Notes under the pieces: generated by a model
Told to the model about the DNA's origin: nothing
The model's input: the letters and a program-made list of their open reading frames with translations, nothing else
The model's database searches: none
Shown: one piece after another, positions 8,271-17,889 of the stretch
Numbering within the stretch: the first letter of the stretch is position 1
How the letters are laid out: every line of letters begins with the position of its first letter
From: Devosia sp.
Lineage (GTDB): Bacteria > Pseudomonadota > Alphaproteobacteria > Rhizobiales > Devosiaceae
Direction of reading: 5' to 3'
NCBI GenBank assembly: GCA_028290665.1
Contig: JAQGJK010000008.1
Span: 54,324-118,323, forward strand
DNA length: 64,000 bases
Made by a program: the position numbers and the translations under genes

Positions 8271-9981
8271 ACTGCTCCTTCTCGCCCTTGGCGCCGGGAT
8301 TGGTCAGCGCGCCGTAGCGCGCCGGGCCGACCAGCTGGGCATATTTCCAAATTGCGCCTGACCCGAACTCGGTCTCGCGCGGGGTCCAGCCGGTCTTCCG
8401 CCTGGCAAACTCTTCGTCCGAAACGTTGACCGAAATCTCTCCGGTCACCGCATCGAGGGTGATGATGTCGCCGTCCATTACGAGGGCGATGGGGCCGCAG
8501 ATCGCGGCCTCGGGGCCGACATGGCCGACGCAGAACCCACGGGTAGCGCCGGAGAAGCGGCCGTCGGTGATCAGCGCAACACGGTCGCCCATGCCCTGCC
8601 CGTAGAGGGCGGCGGTGGTCGACAGCATCTCGCGCATGCCGGGGCCGCCCTTGGGGCCTTCATAGCGGATGACCAACACGTCGCCTTCGTTGTAGCCACG
8701 GGCGTTGACGACGGCGAAGCACTCTTCCTCATTGTCGAAGACGCGGGCCGGGCCGACGAAACGCTGATTCTTTAAACCTGCCACTTTGACGATGGCACCA
8801 TCGGGAGCGAGATTGCCGCGCAGCGATACCACGCCGCCGGTTGCAGTCATCGGGTTCGAGGTGGGGCGGATAACGTCCTGGTTGGCGTTCCACTTCACCT
8901 TTTCGAGGTTCTCGGCGATGGTCTTGCCGGTCACCGTCATGCAGTCCCCATGGAGGAAGCCGCCATCGAGCAGCGCCTTCATCACCAGCGGAATGCCGCC
9001 GGCTTCGAACAGATCCTTAGCGACATAGCGCCCGCCGGGCTTCAGATCGCCGATATAGGGGGTCCGACGGAAGATTTCGCCAACGTCGAACAGGTCGAAC
9101 TCGATGCCGGCTTCATGCGCCATCGCCGGCAGATGCAGCGCGGCGTTGGTCGAACCGCCGGTAGCGGCGACGGTCATCGCAGCATTCTCGAAGGCCTTGC
9201 GGGTGACGATGTCGCGCGGCCTGAGGTTCTGGATGAGCAGTTGCATGACCTGCTCGCCGGAGGCGGCGCAGAACTGGTCGCGGATTTCATACGGTGCCGG
9301 AGCGCCGCAGCTGTAGGGCAAGGCGAGGCCGATGGCTTCGGCGACCATGGCCATGGTGTTGGCGGTGTACTGGCCGCCGCACGAACCGGCCGAGGGACAG
9401 GCGACGCGTTCGAGTTCGTCGAGGTCCTCGTCGCTCATCTTGCCGACCGAATGCAGCCCGACGGCTTCGAACAGATCCTGCACGACGACATCGCGGCCGC
9501 GGAACTTACCCGGAAGGATCGAGCCGCCATAGATGAAGATCGACGGCACGTTGAGGCGGATCATCGCCATCATCATGCCGGGCAGCGACTTGTCGCAGCC
9601 GGCCATGGCAACGAGCGCGTCATAGGAATGGCCGCGCATGGTTAGTTCGACCGAGTCGCAGATGACGTCGCGGCTGGCGAGCGAGGATTTCATGCCCTGA
9701 TGGCCCATGGCCATGCCATCGGTCACGGTGATGGTGGTGAATTCGCGCGGCGTGCCCTGCGCGGCGGCGACGCCTTTTTTGACGGCCTGCGCCTGGCGCT
9801 GGAGCGAGATATTGCAGGGGGCGGCTTCGTTCCACGCCGTCGCCACGCCGACCAGCGGCTGGTGAATCTGCTTGTCGCTCAAGCCCATGGCGTAGAGATA
9901 CGACCGGTGCGGGGCCCGTTCGGGTCCCTCAGTCACATGCCGGCTCGGCAACCGCGATTTATCGACGTAGTTCGTGTCCAT
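8257..9981 (-). CDS. ilvD: Dihydroxy-acid dehydratase
   Basis: Fe-S dehydratase that converts 2,3-dihydroxy-isovalerate or -methylvalerate to the 2-keto acids of valine, isoleucine and leucine synthesis. The 574-residue product has the cluster-binding motifs GCDKSLPGMMMAMIRLNVPS and CPSAGSCGGQYTANTMAM, and ends in the usual RYGALTNPGAKG region. Start 9981 (MDTNYVDKSRLPSRHVTEGP) is chosen over the ATG at 10014 because a purine-rich site (GGGGAAGTGGGAAA) directly precedes it. The 3' end overlaps the ExoR-like gene by 14 bases. Related sugar-acid dehydratases (Edd type) are less likely given the N-terminal sequence. Confidence 0.95.
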   Translation of the reverse strand: MDTNYVDKSRLPSRHVTEGPERAPHRSYLYAMGLSDKQIHQPLVGVATAWNEAAPCNISLQRQAQAVKKGVAAAQGTPREFTTITVTDGMAMGHQGMKSSLASRDVICDSVELTMRGHSYDALVAMAGCDKSLPGMMMAMIRLNVPSIFIYGGSILPGKFRGRDVVVQDLFEAVGLHSVGKMSDEDLDELERVACPSAGSCGGQYTANTMAMVAEAIGLALPYSCGAPAPYEIRDQFCAASGEQVMQLLIQNLRPRDIVTRKAFENAAMTVAATGGSTNAALHLPAMAHEAGIEFDLFDVGEIFRRTPYIGDLKPGGRYVAKDLFEAGGIPLVMKALLDGGFLHGDCMTVTGKTIAENLEKVKWNANQDVIRPTSNPMTATGGVVSLRGNLAPDGAIVKVAGLKNQRFVGPARVFDNEEECFAVVNARGYNEGDVLVIRYEGPKGGPGMREMLSTTAALYGQGMGDRVALITDGRFSGATRGFCVGHVGPEAAICGPIALVMDGDIITLDAVTGEISVNVSDEEFARRKTGWTPRETEFGSGAIWKYAQLVGPARYGALTNPGAKGEKEQYADI

Positions 9982-10274
9982 TTTCCCACTTCCCCTTGGG
10001 TTTCGCGCGTCCATTTCGACGCCTCAACGAGGCGCGTTATGGCCACCAGAACCACGAGGGTGCAAGGGCAGACCAGTCAGCTTCCGACCAATCCGGCGCT
10101 TGCCGCACTGGAAGGGTTCTAACCTCCGCCCACGCCGGTTCTTAGTCCGGTTTGGGGAGAGATTGTGGCGCGAACCTTGTGCAATCGTTGACGTGACCGT
10201 ACTGGCTCGGGATTCAAAACGGGCTGTTGCTCAAACGACACGAATGCGCGCAACGGCCGGAACACACCGCCGGT
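9982..10274. other. Intergenic region upstream of ilvD
   Basis: About 290 bases between the ilvD start and the stop of the CorA-family gene. It should hold the ilvD promoter on the - strand. I see no convincing gene, leader peptide or terminator in it. Confidence 0.4.
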
Positions 10275-11312
10275 TTAGAGCCATTTCCGCGAGCGAAACC
10301 AGAGGAACTGGAGGCCGCCGACGAGGACCAGCGCGCCGACGACGATGGGGAAGGCCCAGCGGCTGTCGGCGTAGGGAATGCCGGCCACATTCATGCCGAG
10401 GATGCCGGTGATCAGCGTCAGCGGCATGAAAATTGTGGTGACGGCGGCGAGGATCAGCAACGACCGGTTGAGTTGTTCGGCGCGACGATCGGTGATCTGT
10501 TCCTGCACGAGGGCCGCGCGCTCGCCGAAGCTGTTGATCTCGGCGGCGAGTCGCGAGGTCCAGCCGACGACTTCGCGCATGCGGGAGCGATCGCGGACGG
10601 AGACCCAGGCGAATTCGGCGGTTTCGAGCGTGGTCAGCGCGTCGCGCATCGGCAAAAGCGTGCGGCGCAGCAGGATCGCGGCGCGCCGAGCCGCGTTGAG
10701 TCGAACGCGGGTACGATCATTGTGTTTGCCGAGCACTTCCTCTTCGAGATCGTCGGTTTTTTCATTGAGCGCATCGAGCAGCGGTTCCAGCCGGTCGGCG
10801 AAGCGCAGCGCCACCCGAGAAACAAGGCTGACGGGCGAGGTGGGGGCCCGCACGGTCTTGCCCGACACGGTGCCGACGAGTTCCTCGATCGACATGTCGG
10901 TCACGGCGATGACGCGGCCCTTTTCGAGCCAGAACTGGGCAAATTGCTGATTGCCGGCCTGCAGCTTGTCGGCGATGGCGCGGGTGATCATCGAGATCAG
11001 CGCACCGTCTTCGTATAGAGTGCAGTGCGGCCGGGCTTCACGTTCGAGCAGTGCTTCGGCGATGACTTGGCCAAAAGTTTCGGTCAGCCACGGCGTGCAG
11101 GTAGCCGAATCGTGCGGCAACAGCAGCAACTCGAAGCCCCGGCCACGGTCGGCCGTTGGCCCGAGGAGGCCAGGGCGATAACCGCCCTTGCCGTCGAATG
11201 CATAGACGGTGCCGGGCGCCGTTGCGGCCCAGTCCATGACGCCCGGGACCGCATCGGCGCGGGTGGTGACCTCGGCTGTCGCCGGCGGGTTCGGCTGCTT
11301 GCGCACGACCAT
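10275..11312 (-). CDS. zntB: CorA-family divalent cation transporter, ZntB-like
   Basis: 345-residue inner-membrane transporter of the CorA superfamily. A long cytoplasmic N-terminal funnel domain with charged helices (residues ~1-275) is followed by two C-terminal membrane segments. The signature GMNVAGIPYADSRWAF sits at the end of the first segment, and the protein ends in a basic tail (WFRSRKWL). The N-terminal domain resembles ZntB, which moves zinc, rather than magnesium-type CorA. The start at 11312 has GGAGAG six bases upstream. It begins 11 bases after valS ends on the same strand, so the two may be co-transcribed. Confidence 0.83.
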   Translation of the reverse strand: MVVRKQPNPPATAEVTTRADAVPGVMDWAATAPGTVYAFDGKGGYRPGLLGPTADRGRGFELLLLPHDSATCTPWLTETFGQVIAEALLEREARPHCTLYEDGALISMITRAIADKLQAGNQQFAQFWLEKGRVIAVTDMSIEELVGTVSGKTVRAPTSPVSLVSRVALRFADRLEPLLDALNEKTDDLEEEVLGKHNDRTRVRLNAARRAAILLRRTLLPMRDALTTLETAEFAWVSVRDRSRMREVVGWTSRLAAEINSFGERAALVQEQITDRRAEQLNRSLLILAAVTTIFMPLTLITGILGMNVAGIPYADSRWAFPIVVGALVLVGGLQFLWFRSRKWL

Positions 11313-11323
11313 TGGTCGCTCTC

Positions 11324-14077
11324 CTATGCGATCTGCGCTAGCGCCGCGCTCAGCCGGGTCCGACGTTCGGTTGCAGCTTCAAGACGGCCCTTCTGATCGT
11401 CGATCACCTCTTCGGGCGCCTTGCTGACGAACTGCTCGTTGCCGAGCTTTTTCTCGATGCCCGAGATTTCGCCATCGAGCTTGCCGATGTCTTTCGACAG
11501 CCGAGCCTTTTCAGCATCGAAATCGATGATGCCAGCCAGCGGCAGACCCCAGGTGGCGCCACCGACGATCAACTGCGCCGAGCCGGAGGGAATGGCTTCG
11601 ACCAGCGTCAGAGCATCGATGCGGGCCAGCCGCATGATTGCCGCCTCGTGAGTAGCGATGCGGGCCATCGTCGTCGCGTCGGCGTCCTTGACGACGAGCG
11701 CGAGCTTGGCGGCGGCGGGCACGTTCATTTCCTGCCGCACCGAGCGGATCGCGGTGATGAGCTCGAGCAGCCAACCGATCTCGGCAGTGGAAGCGGTGTC
11801 GCCGAGGCCGGCGAGCGCGGGCCAACGGGTGAGAATCAGCAGGTTTTCACGCGCTGGTCCAGATTTGCCGGTTTCGGCCCACAACTCCTCGGTGATGAAT
11901 GGCATGAAGGGATGCAATAGCGCCAGAATCTGGTCGAGCGCCCACGCCGCCGTGGCGCGGGTTTCGGCTTTTGCCGCCGCGTCGTCGCCAGTGAACACCG
12001 GCTTTGCGAGTTCGACGAACCAGTCGCAGAAAATCCCCCAAACGAAATCATAGGCGGAGTTGGCGGCTTCGTTGAATTTGTAATCGGTGATGCCGCGGGT
12101 GATGTCTGCGGCGGCCTGAGCCGTGGCGCCGACGATCCATTGGTTGAGCGTGGTGTTGACCGTCGCCGGATCGAAGCCGTCGACGCGCCGGCATTCGTTG
12201 ATTTCGAGGAAGCGAGCAGCGTTCCAAAGCTTGGTTACGAAGTTGCGGTAGCCTTCGACGCGGCTCATGGCGAGCTTGATGTCGCGGCCCTGTGCGGCCA
12301 TGGCCGCAAGAGTGAAGCGCGTGGCGTCGGCGCCGTAGGCATCGATCAGCTGCAGCGGATCGATGACGTTGCCACGGGTCTTGCTCATCTTCTGGCCCTT
12401 TTCGTCGCGGACCAGCGCGTGCATGTAGACGGTGTCGAACGGTTCCTTGCCGAGGAATTCGATGCCCATCATCATCATCCGGGCGACCCAGAAAAAGATT
12501 ATGTCAAAGCCGGTGACCAACACCTGCGTCGGGTAATAACGCTTGAGTTCGGCGGTGTCGTCGGGCCAACCGAGGGTGGAGAACGGCCAGAGCGCTGAGG
12601 AAAACCAGGTGTCGAGGACGTCGGGGTCGCGGCGAAGTTCGGTCGGTACGCCATAGTGGGCAGTGGCGAGCGCCGCGGCCTCGGTTTCCGTCGACGCCAC
12701 GAAGCTGTGGCCATCCGGACCGTACCACGCCGGTATCTGATGCCCCCACCAGAGTTGGCGGCTGATGCACCAGGGCTTGATGTTGTCGAGCCACGAGAAA
12801 TACAGATTTTCGTACTGCTGAGGCACGAATTTGGTGCGGCCTTCACGGACCGCGGCGAGGGCCGGGGCGGCGAGGACGTCCGCCTTCACCCACCACTGGT
12901 CGGTCAAATAGGGCTCGATAACGACCAGTTTTGACTTCTCATCGTGCGGGACCATCACTTTCTTGTCCTCGATGTGGTCAAGCCCGCGCGTCGGGTCCTC
13001 GGTTGCCATGGCTTCAAGTTCGGCGACGAGGCGCTTGCGGGCTTCGAAACGATCAAGGCCGCGATAGGCTTCGGGCGCGTTGTCGTTGATGGCGCCGCGG
13101 GTGGTAAAAATATTGATCTGTTCGAGTCCCGCACGAACCCCGACTTCGAAGTCGTTGAAATCATGGGCCGGGGTGATTTTCACGGCGCCGGAGCCGAGAG
13201 TCGGGTCAGCGTAGTCGTCGCCGACGATCGGCAGGCGGCGGCCGACCAGCGGCAGGATGGCGAACTTGCCAATCAGGCCCTGATAACGCTCGTCCTCAGG
13301 ATGCACCGCGATGCCGCTGTCGCCGAGCATAGTCTCGGGACGGGTAGTGGCGACGATGATGTAATCGCGGGTTTCAAACTCGGTGGCGTTGCCGTCCTCG
13401 GCGAAGGCAATCGGGTGCTCGTAGGTCACGCCATCCGCGAGGGGATAGCGCAGGTGCCACATCTTGCCCTTGACCTCGAGGTTTTCGACTTCGAGATCGG
13501 AGATGGCGGTTTCGAGCCCGGGATGCCAGTTCACCAGCCGCTTGGCGCGATAGATCAGCCCCTTAGCGTGCAGATCGACGAACACCTTGGTGACGGCGCG
13601 GACCATCTGATCGTCCGCCTCGCCGCGTTCGCCCATGGTGAAGCGCTCGCGCGACCAATCGGCCGAGGTGCCGAGCCGGCGCAGCTGGTTCATGATGGAG
13701 CCGCCGCTTTCGGCTTTCCATTCCCAGACGCGTTCGAGGAATTTCTCGCGGCCCATGTCACGGCGGCCGGGAAGCTGGCGCTCCATCAACTGCCGCTCGA
13801 CGATCATCTGCGTCGCGATGCCGGCGTGATCGGTGCCCGGCTGCCAGAGCACATCCTTGCCGAGCATGCGGTTGAAGCGGATCAGGATGTCCTGGATGGT
13901 GTTGTTCAGCGCATGCCCGATATGCAGCGAACCCGTTACGTTGGGCGGCGGGATAACGATGGTGAACGTCTCGGCACCGGGCTCCGCCCCTGCCCCGGCC
14001 GCAAAGGCGTTGGCCGCCAGCCACTGTTCGTAAATGCGGCCTTCAACGGCGGCGGGCTCATAGGTTTTGTCGATCAT
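11324..14077 (-). CDS. valS: Valyl-tRNA synthetase
   Basis: Class I synthetase of 917 residues that charges tRNA-Val and edits mischarged threonine. HIGH is at residues 52-55 in PPPNVTGSLHIGHALNNT, and the KMSKS loop is KMSKT at 563-567. The editing domain lies between them (DYIIVATTRPETMLGD). The anticodon domain is followed by the C-terminal coiled coil with paired Lys/Glu typical of ValS (KDIGKLDGEISGIEKKLGNE). The gene lies downstream of the PopZ-like gene and upstream of the ZntB-like transporter. Confidence 0.97.
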   Translation of the reverse strand: MIDKTYEPAAVEGRIYEQWLAANAFAAGAGAEPGAETFTIVIPPPNVTGSLHIGHALNNTIQDILIRFNRMLGKDVLWQPGTDHAGIATQMIVERQLMERQLPGRRDMGREKFLERVWEWKAESGGSIMNQLRRLGTSADWSRERFTMGERGEADDQMVRAVTKVFVDLHAKGLIYRAKRLVNWHPGLETAISDLEVENLEVKGKMWHLRYPLADGVTYEHPIAFAEDGNATEFETRDYIIVATTRPETMLGDSGIAVHPEDERYQGLIGKFAILPLVGRRLPIVGDDYADPTLGSGAVKITPAHDFNDFEVGVRAGLEQINIFTTRGAINDNAPEAYRGLDRFEARKRLVAELEAMATEDPTRGLDHIEDKKVMVPHDEKSKLVVIEPYLTDQWWVKADVLAAPALAAVREGRTKFVPQQYENLYFSWLDNIKPWCISRQLWWGHQIPAWYGPDGHSFVASTETEAAALATAHYGVPTELRRDPDVLDTWFSSALWPFSTLGWPDDTAELKRYYPTQVLVTGFDIIFFWVARMMMMGIEFLGKEPFDTVYMHALVRDEKGQKMSKTRGNVIDPLQLIDAYGADATRFTLAAMAAQGRDIKLAMSRVEGYRNFVTKLWNAARFLEINECRRVDGFDPATVNTTLNQWIVGATAQAAADITRGITDYKFNEAANSAYDFVWGIFCDWFVELAKPVFTGDDAAAKAETRATAAWALDQILALLHPFMPFITEELWAETGKSGPARENLLILTRWPALAGLGDTASTAEIGWLLELITAIRSVRQEMNVPAAAKLALVVKDADATTMARIATHEAAIMRLARIDALTLVEAIPSGSAQLIVGGATWGLPLAGIIDFDAEKARLSKDIGKLDGEISGIEKKLGNEQFVSKAPEEVIDDQKGRLEAATERRTRLSAALAQIA

Positions 14078-14199
14078 GGAATAGTGTCCAGCAGCAACGA
14101 CCCGCCGGAGTGCCGATTGGCATTCGGACGGGCCGGGAATTGTGTCGGATTGGTCTAGGGAATGGGGCGGAGCAAAGTCAACTGCGCCGTCGCCGCTGG

Positions 14200-14973
14200 T
14201 TAGTCCGAGATGCCGCGGGAGACGCGGGCGATCTCTTTTTCGACCATGCGTTCGACCACCGCCGGGAGGTTTTCGTCGAGCCAGTCTTTCAGCATCGGGC
14301 GCATCATTTCGCGGACCATGGCTTCGAGGGTCACGCCGCCATTGCCCATGGCGATACCCGACAGGCGGGTGAAGTTGGAGCGCACGGCGGCGTCGGTGGC
14401 CGGGCCGAGCAGGCGTTCGGCCATGTCGCGGCTGAGATCGGGGTCGGGCATAGGAGCGGCCTGGGCAATGCTGAGGCTCGGCCGCGGAGGTGATGGCGGC
14501 GGGGTGAACGGCTCGGGCGATGCTGCGAAACGCGGCTGGGGGGTGTAGGTCGCAACCGGCGGCGGCACCGGTTCCGGATCGCCCAGATCGAGGTCGAAGG
14601 CGATGTCGTCGGGATCGACGAGTTCGGGCTCGCTCGGGACGTAGAGCTCCGGTTCGGGGTCGGGCTCAATTTCCAGCTCGGGAATCTCGAAGCTCGTCGC
14701 CTCGATCTCGGGCTCGGAGTCGTACTGGGCCGGCTCGTCGCGGAGGATCTGGGTGGCCGAGAGGGTCAGCGGCGGCAGCGCCGCCGGCTGTGGAATTTCA
14801 ACGGCCTCGGCATACATCGGCACCCGCGGCGCATACTCGGCCGCCTGCATCGGGGCGGGCTGCACCGGCGCTGGTCGGCGGGGACTTCCCGAGGCGTCGT
14901 CATCGGCGATGATCTGGCGGATCGAGGACAGAATTTCGTCCATCGAGGGTTCTTTGGGGTCGGGCTTACTCAT
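14200..14973 (-). CDS. popZ: PopZ-like polar organising protein (DUF2497)
   Basis: 257 residues with the PopZ layout. A short conserved N-terminal helix (EPSMDEILSSIRQIIADDD) is followed by a long, disordered, Pro/Glu/Asp-rich middle (about residues 30-180). The conserved C-terminal helical multimerisation region runs from about 190 (NFTRLSGIAMGNGGVTLEAM) to the end. In Caulobacter PopZ forms a polar scaffold that anchors the chromosome origin; in polarly growing Hyphomicrobiales it marks the growing pole. The order tolC, popZ, valS on one strand is common in this group. Assignment is by domain pattern; the linker is too low-complexity to compare by eye. Confidence 0.82.
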   Translation of the reverse strand: MSKPDPKEPSMDEILSSIRQIIADDDASGSPRRPAPVQPAPMQAAEYAPRVPMYAEAVEIPQPAALPPLTLSATQILRDEPAQYDSEPEIEATSFEIPELEIEPDPEPELYVPSEPELVDPDDIAFDLDLGDPEPVPPPVATYTPQPRFAASPEPFTPPPSPPRPSLSIAQAAPMPDPDLSRDMAERLLGPATDAAVRSNFTRLSGIAMGNGGVTLEAMVREMMRPMLKDWLDENLPAVVERMVEKEIARVSRGISD

Positions 14974-15123
14974 GTCGATCTACCATCCCCGTCACGAGCG
15001 CGCCGGGACCCGTCCCGGCTGGCGCTTGATTCGTTACCTTCGAGCGTATCAAACCTGACCCCTCGAAGAAATCGGCGGCCCCGCACGCTTTGGCGTGTTC
15101 CACCGGAACTTGCAGTGCGTCCG

Positions 15124-16476
15124 CTATTCGAGCGAGCGCAGCTCGGCCCAGACGTCCTCGACCTTGGCGATATAGTCCTCGCCAGTCTTGAGCTCGACCG
15201 GAAGATGCAACTCCACCGCCGAAAGCCGACCGGTGGCGGAGATCAAGGCGAAGGCCGCGACGATTTTGCTGGTCGAGGCCTGGATCAGGCCCTCGCGGAA
15301 CGAGGTCAGTTCGGCCTGCGCGTTGAGCACGTCAAGCGTGGTGCGCTGGCCGACGTCACGTTCCTGGATGAGGCCGGCGAGCACGAGATTACCGGACTGT
15401 ACGGCGGCCTGTGCCGATTCGATCTGCGCGATGGCGTTGTCGAGCGAGCTCCAGGCGGAAATGACGGCTTCGCGCACCTGATCGTAGGTGACCTGGGCAT
15501 CGACTTCGCTTTTCATCTGAGACAGGTTGGCTTTGCGCACCCCGGCACCGAGTGCGCCGCCGGCATAGATCGGGATCGACAAGGTCAGCCGGACCGAGCC
15601 GGTAACCCCAACAGCATTGCCGCCGACGCAATTGATGGCGCAGAGGCTGCCGATCAGGTCGAGGGTCGGCCCGAAGGCGGCCGAGGCGGCATCGGAGCCC
15701 GACTGGGCGGCGCGGATGGCAGCCTTGGCGGAGAGGATCGCCGGGTGCAGTTCTTCGGCAAAGGCCAGCGACTCATCGATGGATTTCGGAATGAGGCCAT
15801 TGAAACGGAAATCCTGCGATAGGCCCGAAGGCATGCGACCAACCCAGCGCTGGTAACTGGCGCGGCTGATCTGCAGCTGGGCGATAGCGGCCTTGTAGGA
15901 GGCGACGGCCTGCGCTAGCCGCGCTTCCGCCTGCGAAACGTCGATCTTGGTGCCTTCACCGATGCGAAGCCGGTCATTGGACGAGCCGACCTGCGCCTGG
16001 AAGAAGGTGACGTTGTCCGAGCGGAGCTGCACCAGCTGCGTGTCGCGAATGACGCTCATATAGGCCTGGACGACGCTCAGCAGCACATTCTGCTCGGCAT
16101 TGCGCAGCGATTGCGCGGCGAGTTCGGTCAATGCACGGGCCTGCTCGATCGACGCATCGGTCTTCAAGCTGTCGAACAGCGTCTGGCGATAATCGAGCCC
16201 GAGGGTGAAATTGGTGTTGGTGTTGAACTCACCGCCGGCGATGCTGAACGACTCGGTGAGGTTGGCCCCCGCCCCGATCTGCGGCCGCTTGTTGGCCTTG
16301 CGGAGCGCAATATCCTCAGCCGAGGTTTTGACCGCAATCAATGCCGATGTGATGTTTGGATTGTTCACGTAAGCATAGGTGAGCGCTTCGAAAAGCGACT
16401 CTGCCCTGACCGCTATCGAAGTGGAAAACAGGACGGTGGCAATCGCCACCCCCCTCAAAAGAATCGTCCGCAACAT
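15124..16476 (-). CDS. tolC: TolC-family outer membrane efflux protein
   Basis: Outer-membrane channel used by type I secretion and tripartite efflux systems. The 450-residue mature-type sequence follows a signal peptide (MLRTILLRGVAIATVLFSTS, cleavage near AVRAES). The two repeated coiled-coil halves are visible, starting SLFEALTYAYVNNPNI and later SIDESLAFAEELHPAIL. It has the family sequence SIPIYAGGALGAGVRKA. The start at 16476 is fixed by AGGAGG eight bases upstream; an ATG at 16500 lies before that site. No inner-membrane partner is adjacent, so it probably serves several systems. It lies between the Pcm-like gene and popZ. Confidence 0.92.
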   Translation of the reverse strand: MLRTILLRGVAIATVLFSTSIAVRAESLFEALTYAYVNNPNITSALIAVKTSAEDIALRKANKRPQIGAGANLTESFSIAGGEFNTNTNFTLGLDYRQTLFDSLKTDASIEQARALTELAAQSLRNAEQNVLLSVVQAYMSVIRDTQLVQLRSDNVTFFQAQVGSSNDRLRIGEGTKIDVSQAEARLAQAVASYKAAIAQLQISRASYQRWVGRMPSGLSQDFRFNGLIPKSIDESLAFAEELHPAILSAKAAIRAAQSGSDAASAAFGPTLDLIGSLCAINCVGGNAVGVTGSVRLTLSIPIYAGGALGAGVRKANLSQMKSEVDAQVTYDQVREAVISAWSSLDNAIAQIESAQAAVQSGNLVLAGLIQERDVGQRTTLDVLNAQAELTSFREGLIQASTSKIVAAFALISATGRLSAVELHLPVELKTGEDYIAKVEDVWAELRSLE

Positions 16477-16623
16477 TATGCACGCCTCCTGCACGCCCAA
16501 GGGTTAGGTGGCGCAATGCTCGCGCACAACAGCCAGCGGCTGGAGTAACCCTTTATCAACGGGTTATTTCAGCCGGCGTGATTCCGCGGCAACACATGGT
16601 GTCGCAGGGACGAGCGCAAGAGC

Positions 16624-17289
16624 TCAGAAAACGAAATTGCCGCTGGTCTTGTCGGTGAGAATCGAGGGCATCCCGGCATCGAAGCCTGCCTGTGACGTGA
16701 TGGCCTTGCCGGTCTTGAGATAGAGGTGCGCAACCGAGGTCTTACCGTTGCGGATCAAGGCAGCGACACGACCGCCGTCGCGAAGCTGGTCGAGCAGGGT
16801 TTTGGGTACCGCGGCGATCGAGCCTTCGATCATGATCACATCGTAGGGCCCGCTGGCGGGCACACCGGTCTCGAATGCGGCTTCAAGGATTTCCGCGTTG
16901 GTAATGCCAAGGCGGGCGAGCGTGTCGCGGCCGCGTTCGGCCAGTGCGGCATCAGCCTCCACGCCAATGACATAAGCGGCAAGCTCTGCGATCACCGCGG
17001 TCGAGTAACCCGTGCCGGCGCCGACATCGAGGACTTTGTCGGTCGCTGCAATTGCAGCGAGCTGGACCAGCCGGGCAAAGGGCACCGGCGCCGACAGGTA
17101 GCGGGCGGCGACGCCATAACCGGCGAAAGGCTGGGCTTCATCGATGTACGCGAGGTCGCGCCGCGCTTCGGGGACGAATAATTCGCGCGGCACTTTCCCC
17201 ATCGCGTTGAGAACGCGGCGGTCGGTGAGGCTCGAGGTGCGCAACTGGTTGTCGACCATGGTTTTGCGGGCGTGTGCGAAATCGATCAT
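16624..17289 (-). CDS. pcm: Protein-L-isoaspartate O-methyltransferase-like protein
   Basis: 221-residue SAM-dependent methyltransferase of the Pcm family. The SAM-binding motif I is KVLDVGAGTGYSTAVIAELA, and motif II-like sequence follows in YDVIMIEGSIAAVP. The N-terminal MVDNQLRTSSLTDRRVLNAM is typical of the alphaproteobacterial branch located upstream of tolC. That branch is annotated as isoaspartate repair, but its substrate is not established from sequence. The start at ATG 17289 gives the family-like N-terminus; an upstream frame to 17370 adds unrelated residues. Confidence 0.88.
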   Translation of the reverse strand: MIDFAHARKTMVDNQLRTSSLTDRRVLNAMGKVPRELFVPEARRDLAYIDEAQPFAGYGVAARYLSAPVPFARLVQLAAIAATDKVLDVGAGTGYSTAVIAELAAYVIGVEADAALAERGRDTLARLGITNAEILEAAFETGVPASGPYDVIMIEGSIAAVPKTLLDQLRDGGRVAALIRNGKTSVAHLYLKTGKAITSQAGFDAGMPSILTDKTSGNFVF

Positions 17290-17479
17290 CTGCCAATTGC
17301 CTTTGCTGCCGTCCGCCGGCTCAATATCGCCGCGCTGGATGCCGTGCAAGCGCCACGCGACCACGGGCAATCAACCGTTATTACCAGCAAGGTAACGAGC
17401 CATTGACGAGTCACACGATAAGCCATGCTGGTAAACTTGAACGGCCCACCCAGTTCGTATAGCAGGGAGCCGTTGTTGA

Positions 17480-17553
17480 GGCCACGTGGCGGAGTGGTTA
17501 CGCAGCGGATTGCAAATCCGTGCACCCCGGTTCGATTCCGGGCGTGGCCTCCA
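17480..17553 (+). tRNA. tRNA-Cys (GCA)
   Basis: A 74-base cloverleaf including encoded CCA. The acceptor GGCCACG pairs with CGTGGCC, the anticodon loop is TTGCAAA with anticodon GCA, and the T-arm contains GGTTCGATTCC. The discriminator base is T, as expected for tRNA-Cys. Confidence 0.97.
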
Positions 17554-17889
17554 ATTTACTTTGAGACAGAGGCTTAGGCGAGTGTCAGAGGCTAGTCTCG
17601 ACGGCCCGATGTCGCGGCTGTCTTGCGTCGCAGTTGCCTAGATTTCCCGCAGTTTCAGATCCGTCCGGCCAATCCATGCGACACGCAAGCTTTCCCATTC
17701 TTCGATGTGCTGCAGAACTCAGTCCTAGACTCGCCTCGAAGGCTGAGGTCCATGTGTTCTCTCCGAGGACCTGAAAGCATGCGCCGCTGAGGGCGGCAGG
17801 TCAGTGAGTCTGGGCGGGGAACCCGCCGCGGTTGCGGCCAGGCCTTCGTGCCGCTAAATGTGCGCCATCCTTCGGCGGGCCCGCAACTG
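17554..17889. other. Gene-free stretch between tRNA-Cys and the acyltransferase
   Basis: No coding frame here has a recognisable product. The stretch has scattered small inverted repeats (for example GCCGC and GCGGC around 17781-17795) and lower GC than its flanks. It probably contains the promoter of the acyltransferase gene. It may be the left edge of a transferred segment next to the tRNA. Confidence 0.4.

Noticed and set aside
12944..14158. A 404-codon open frame on the + strand
   Set aside because: It lies antisense to the N-terminal half of valS and has no recognisable motif.
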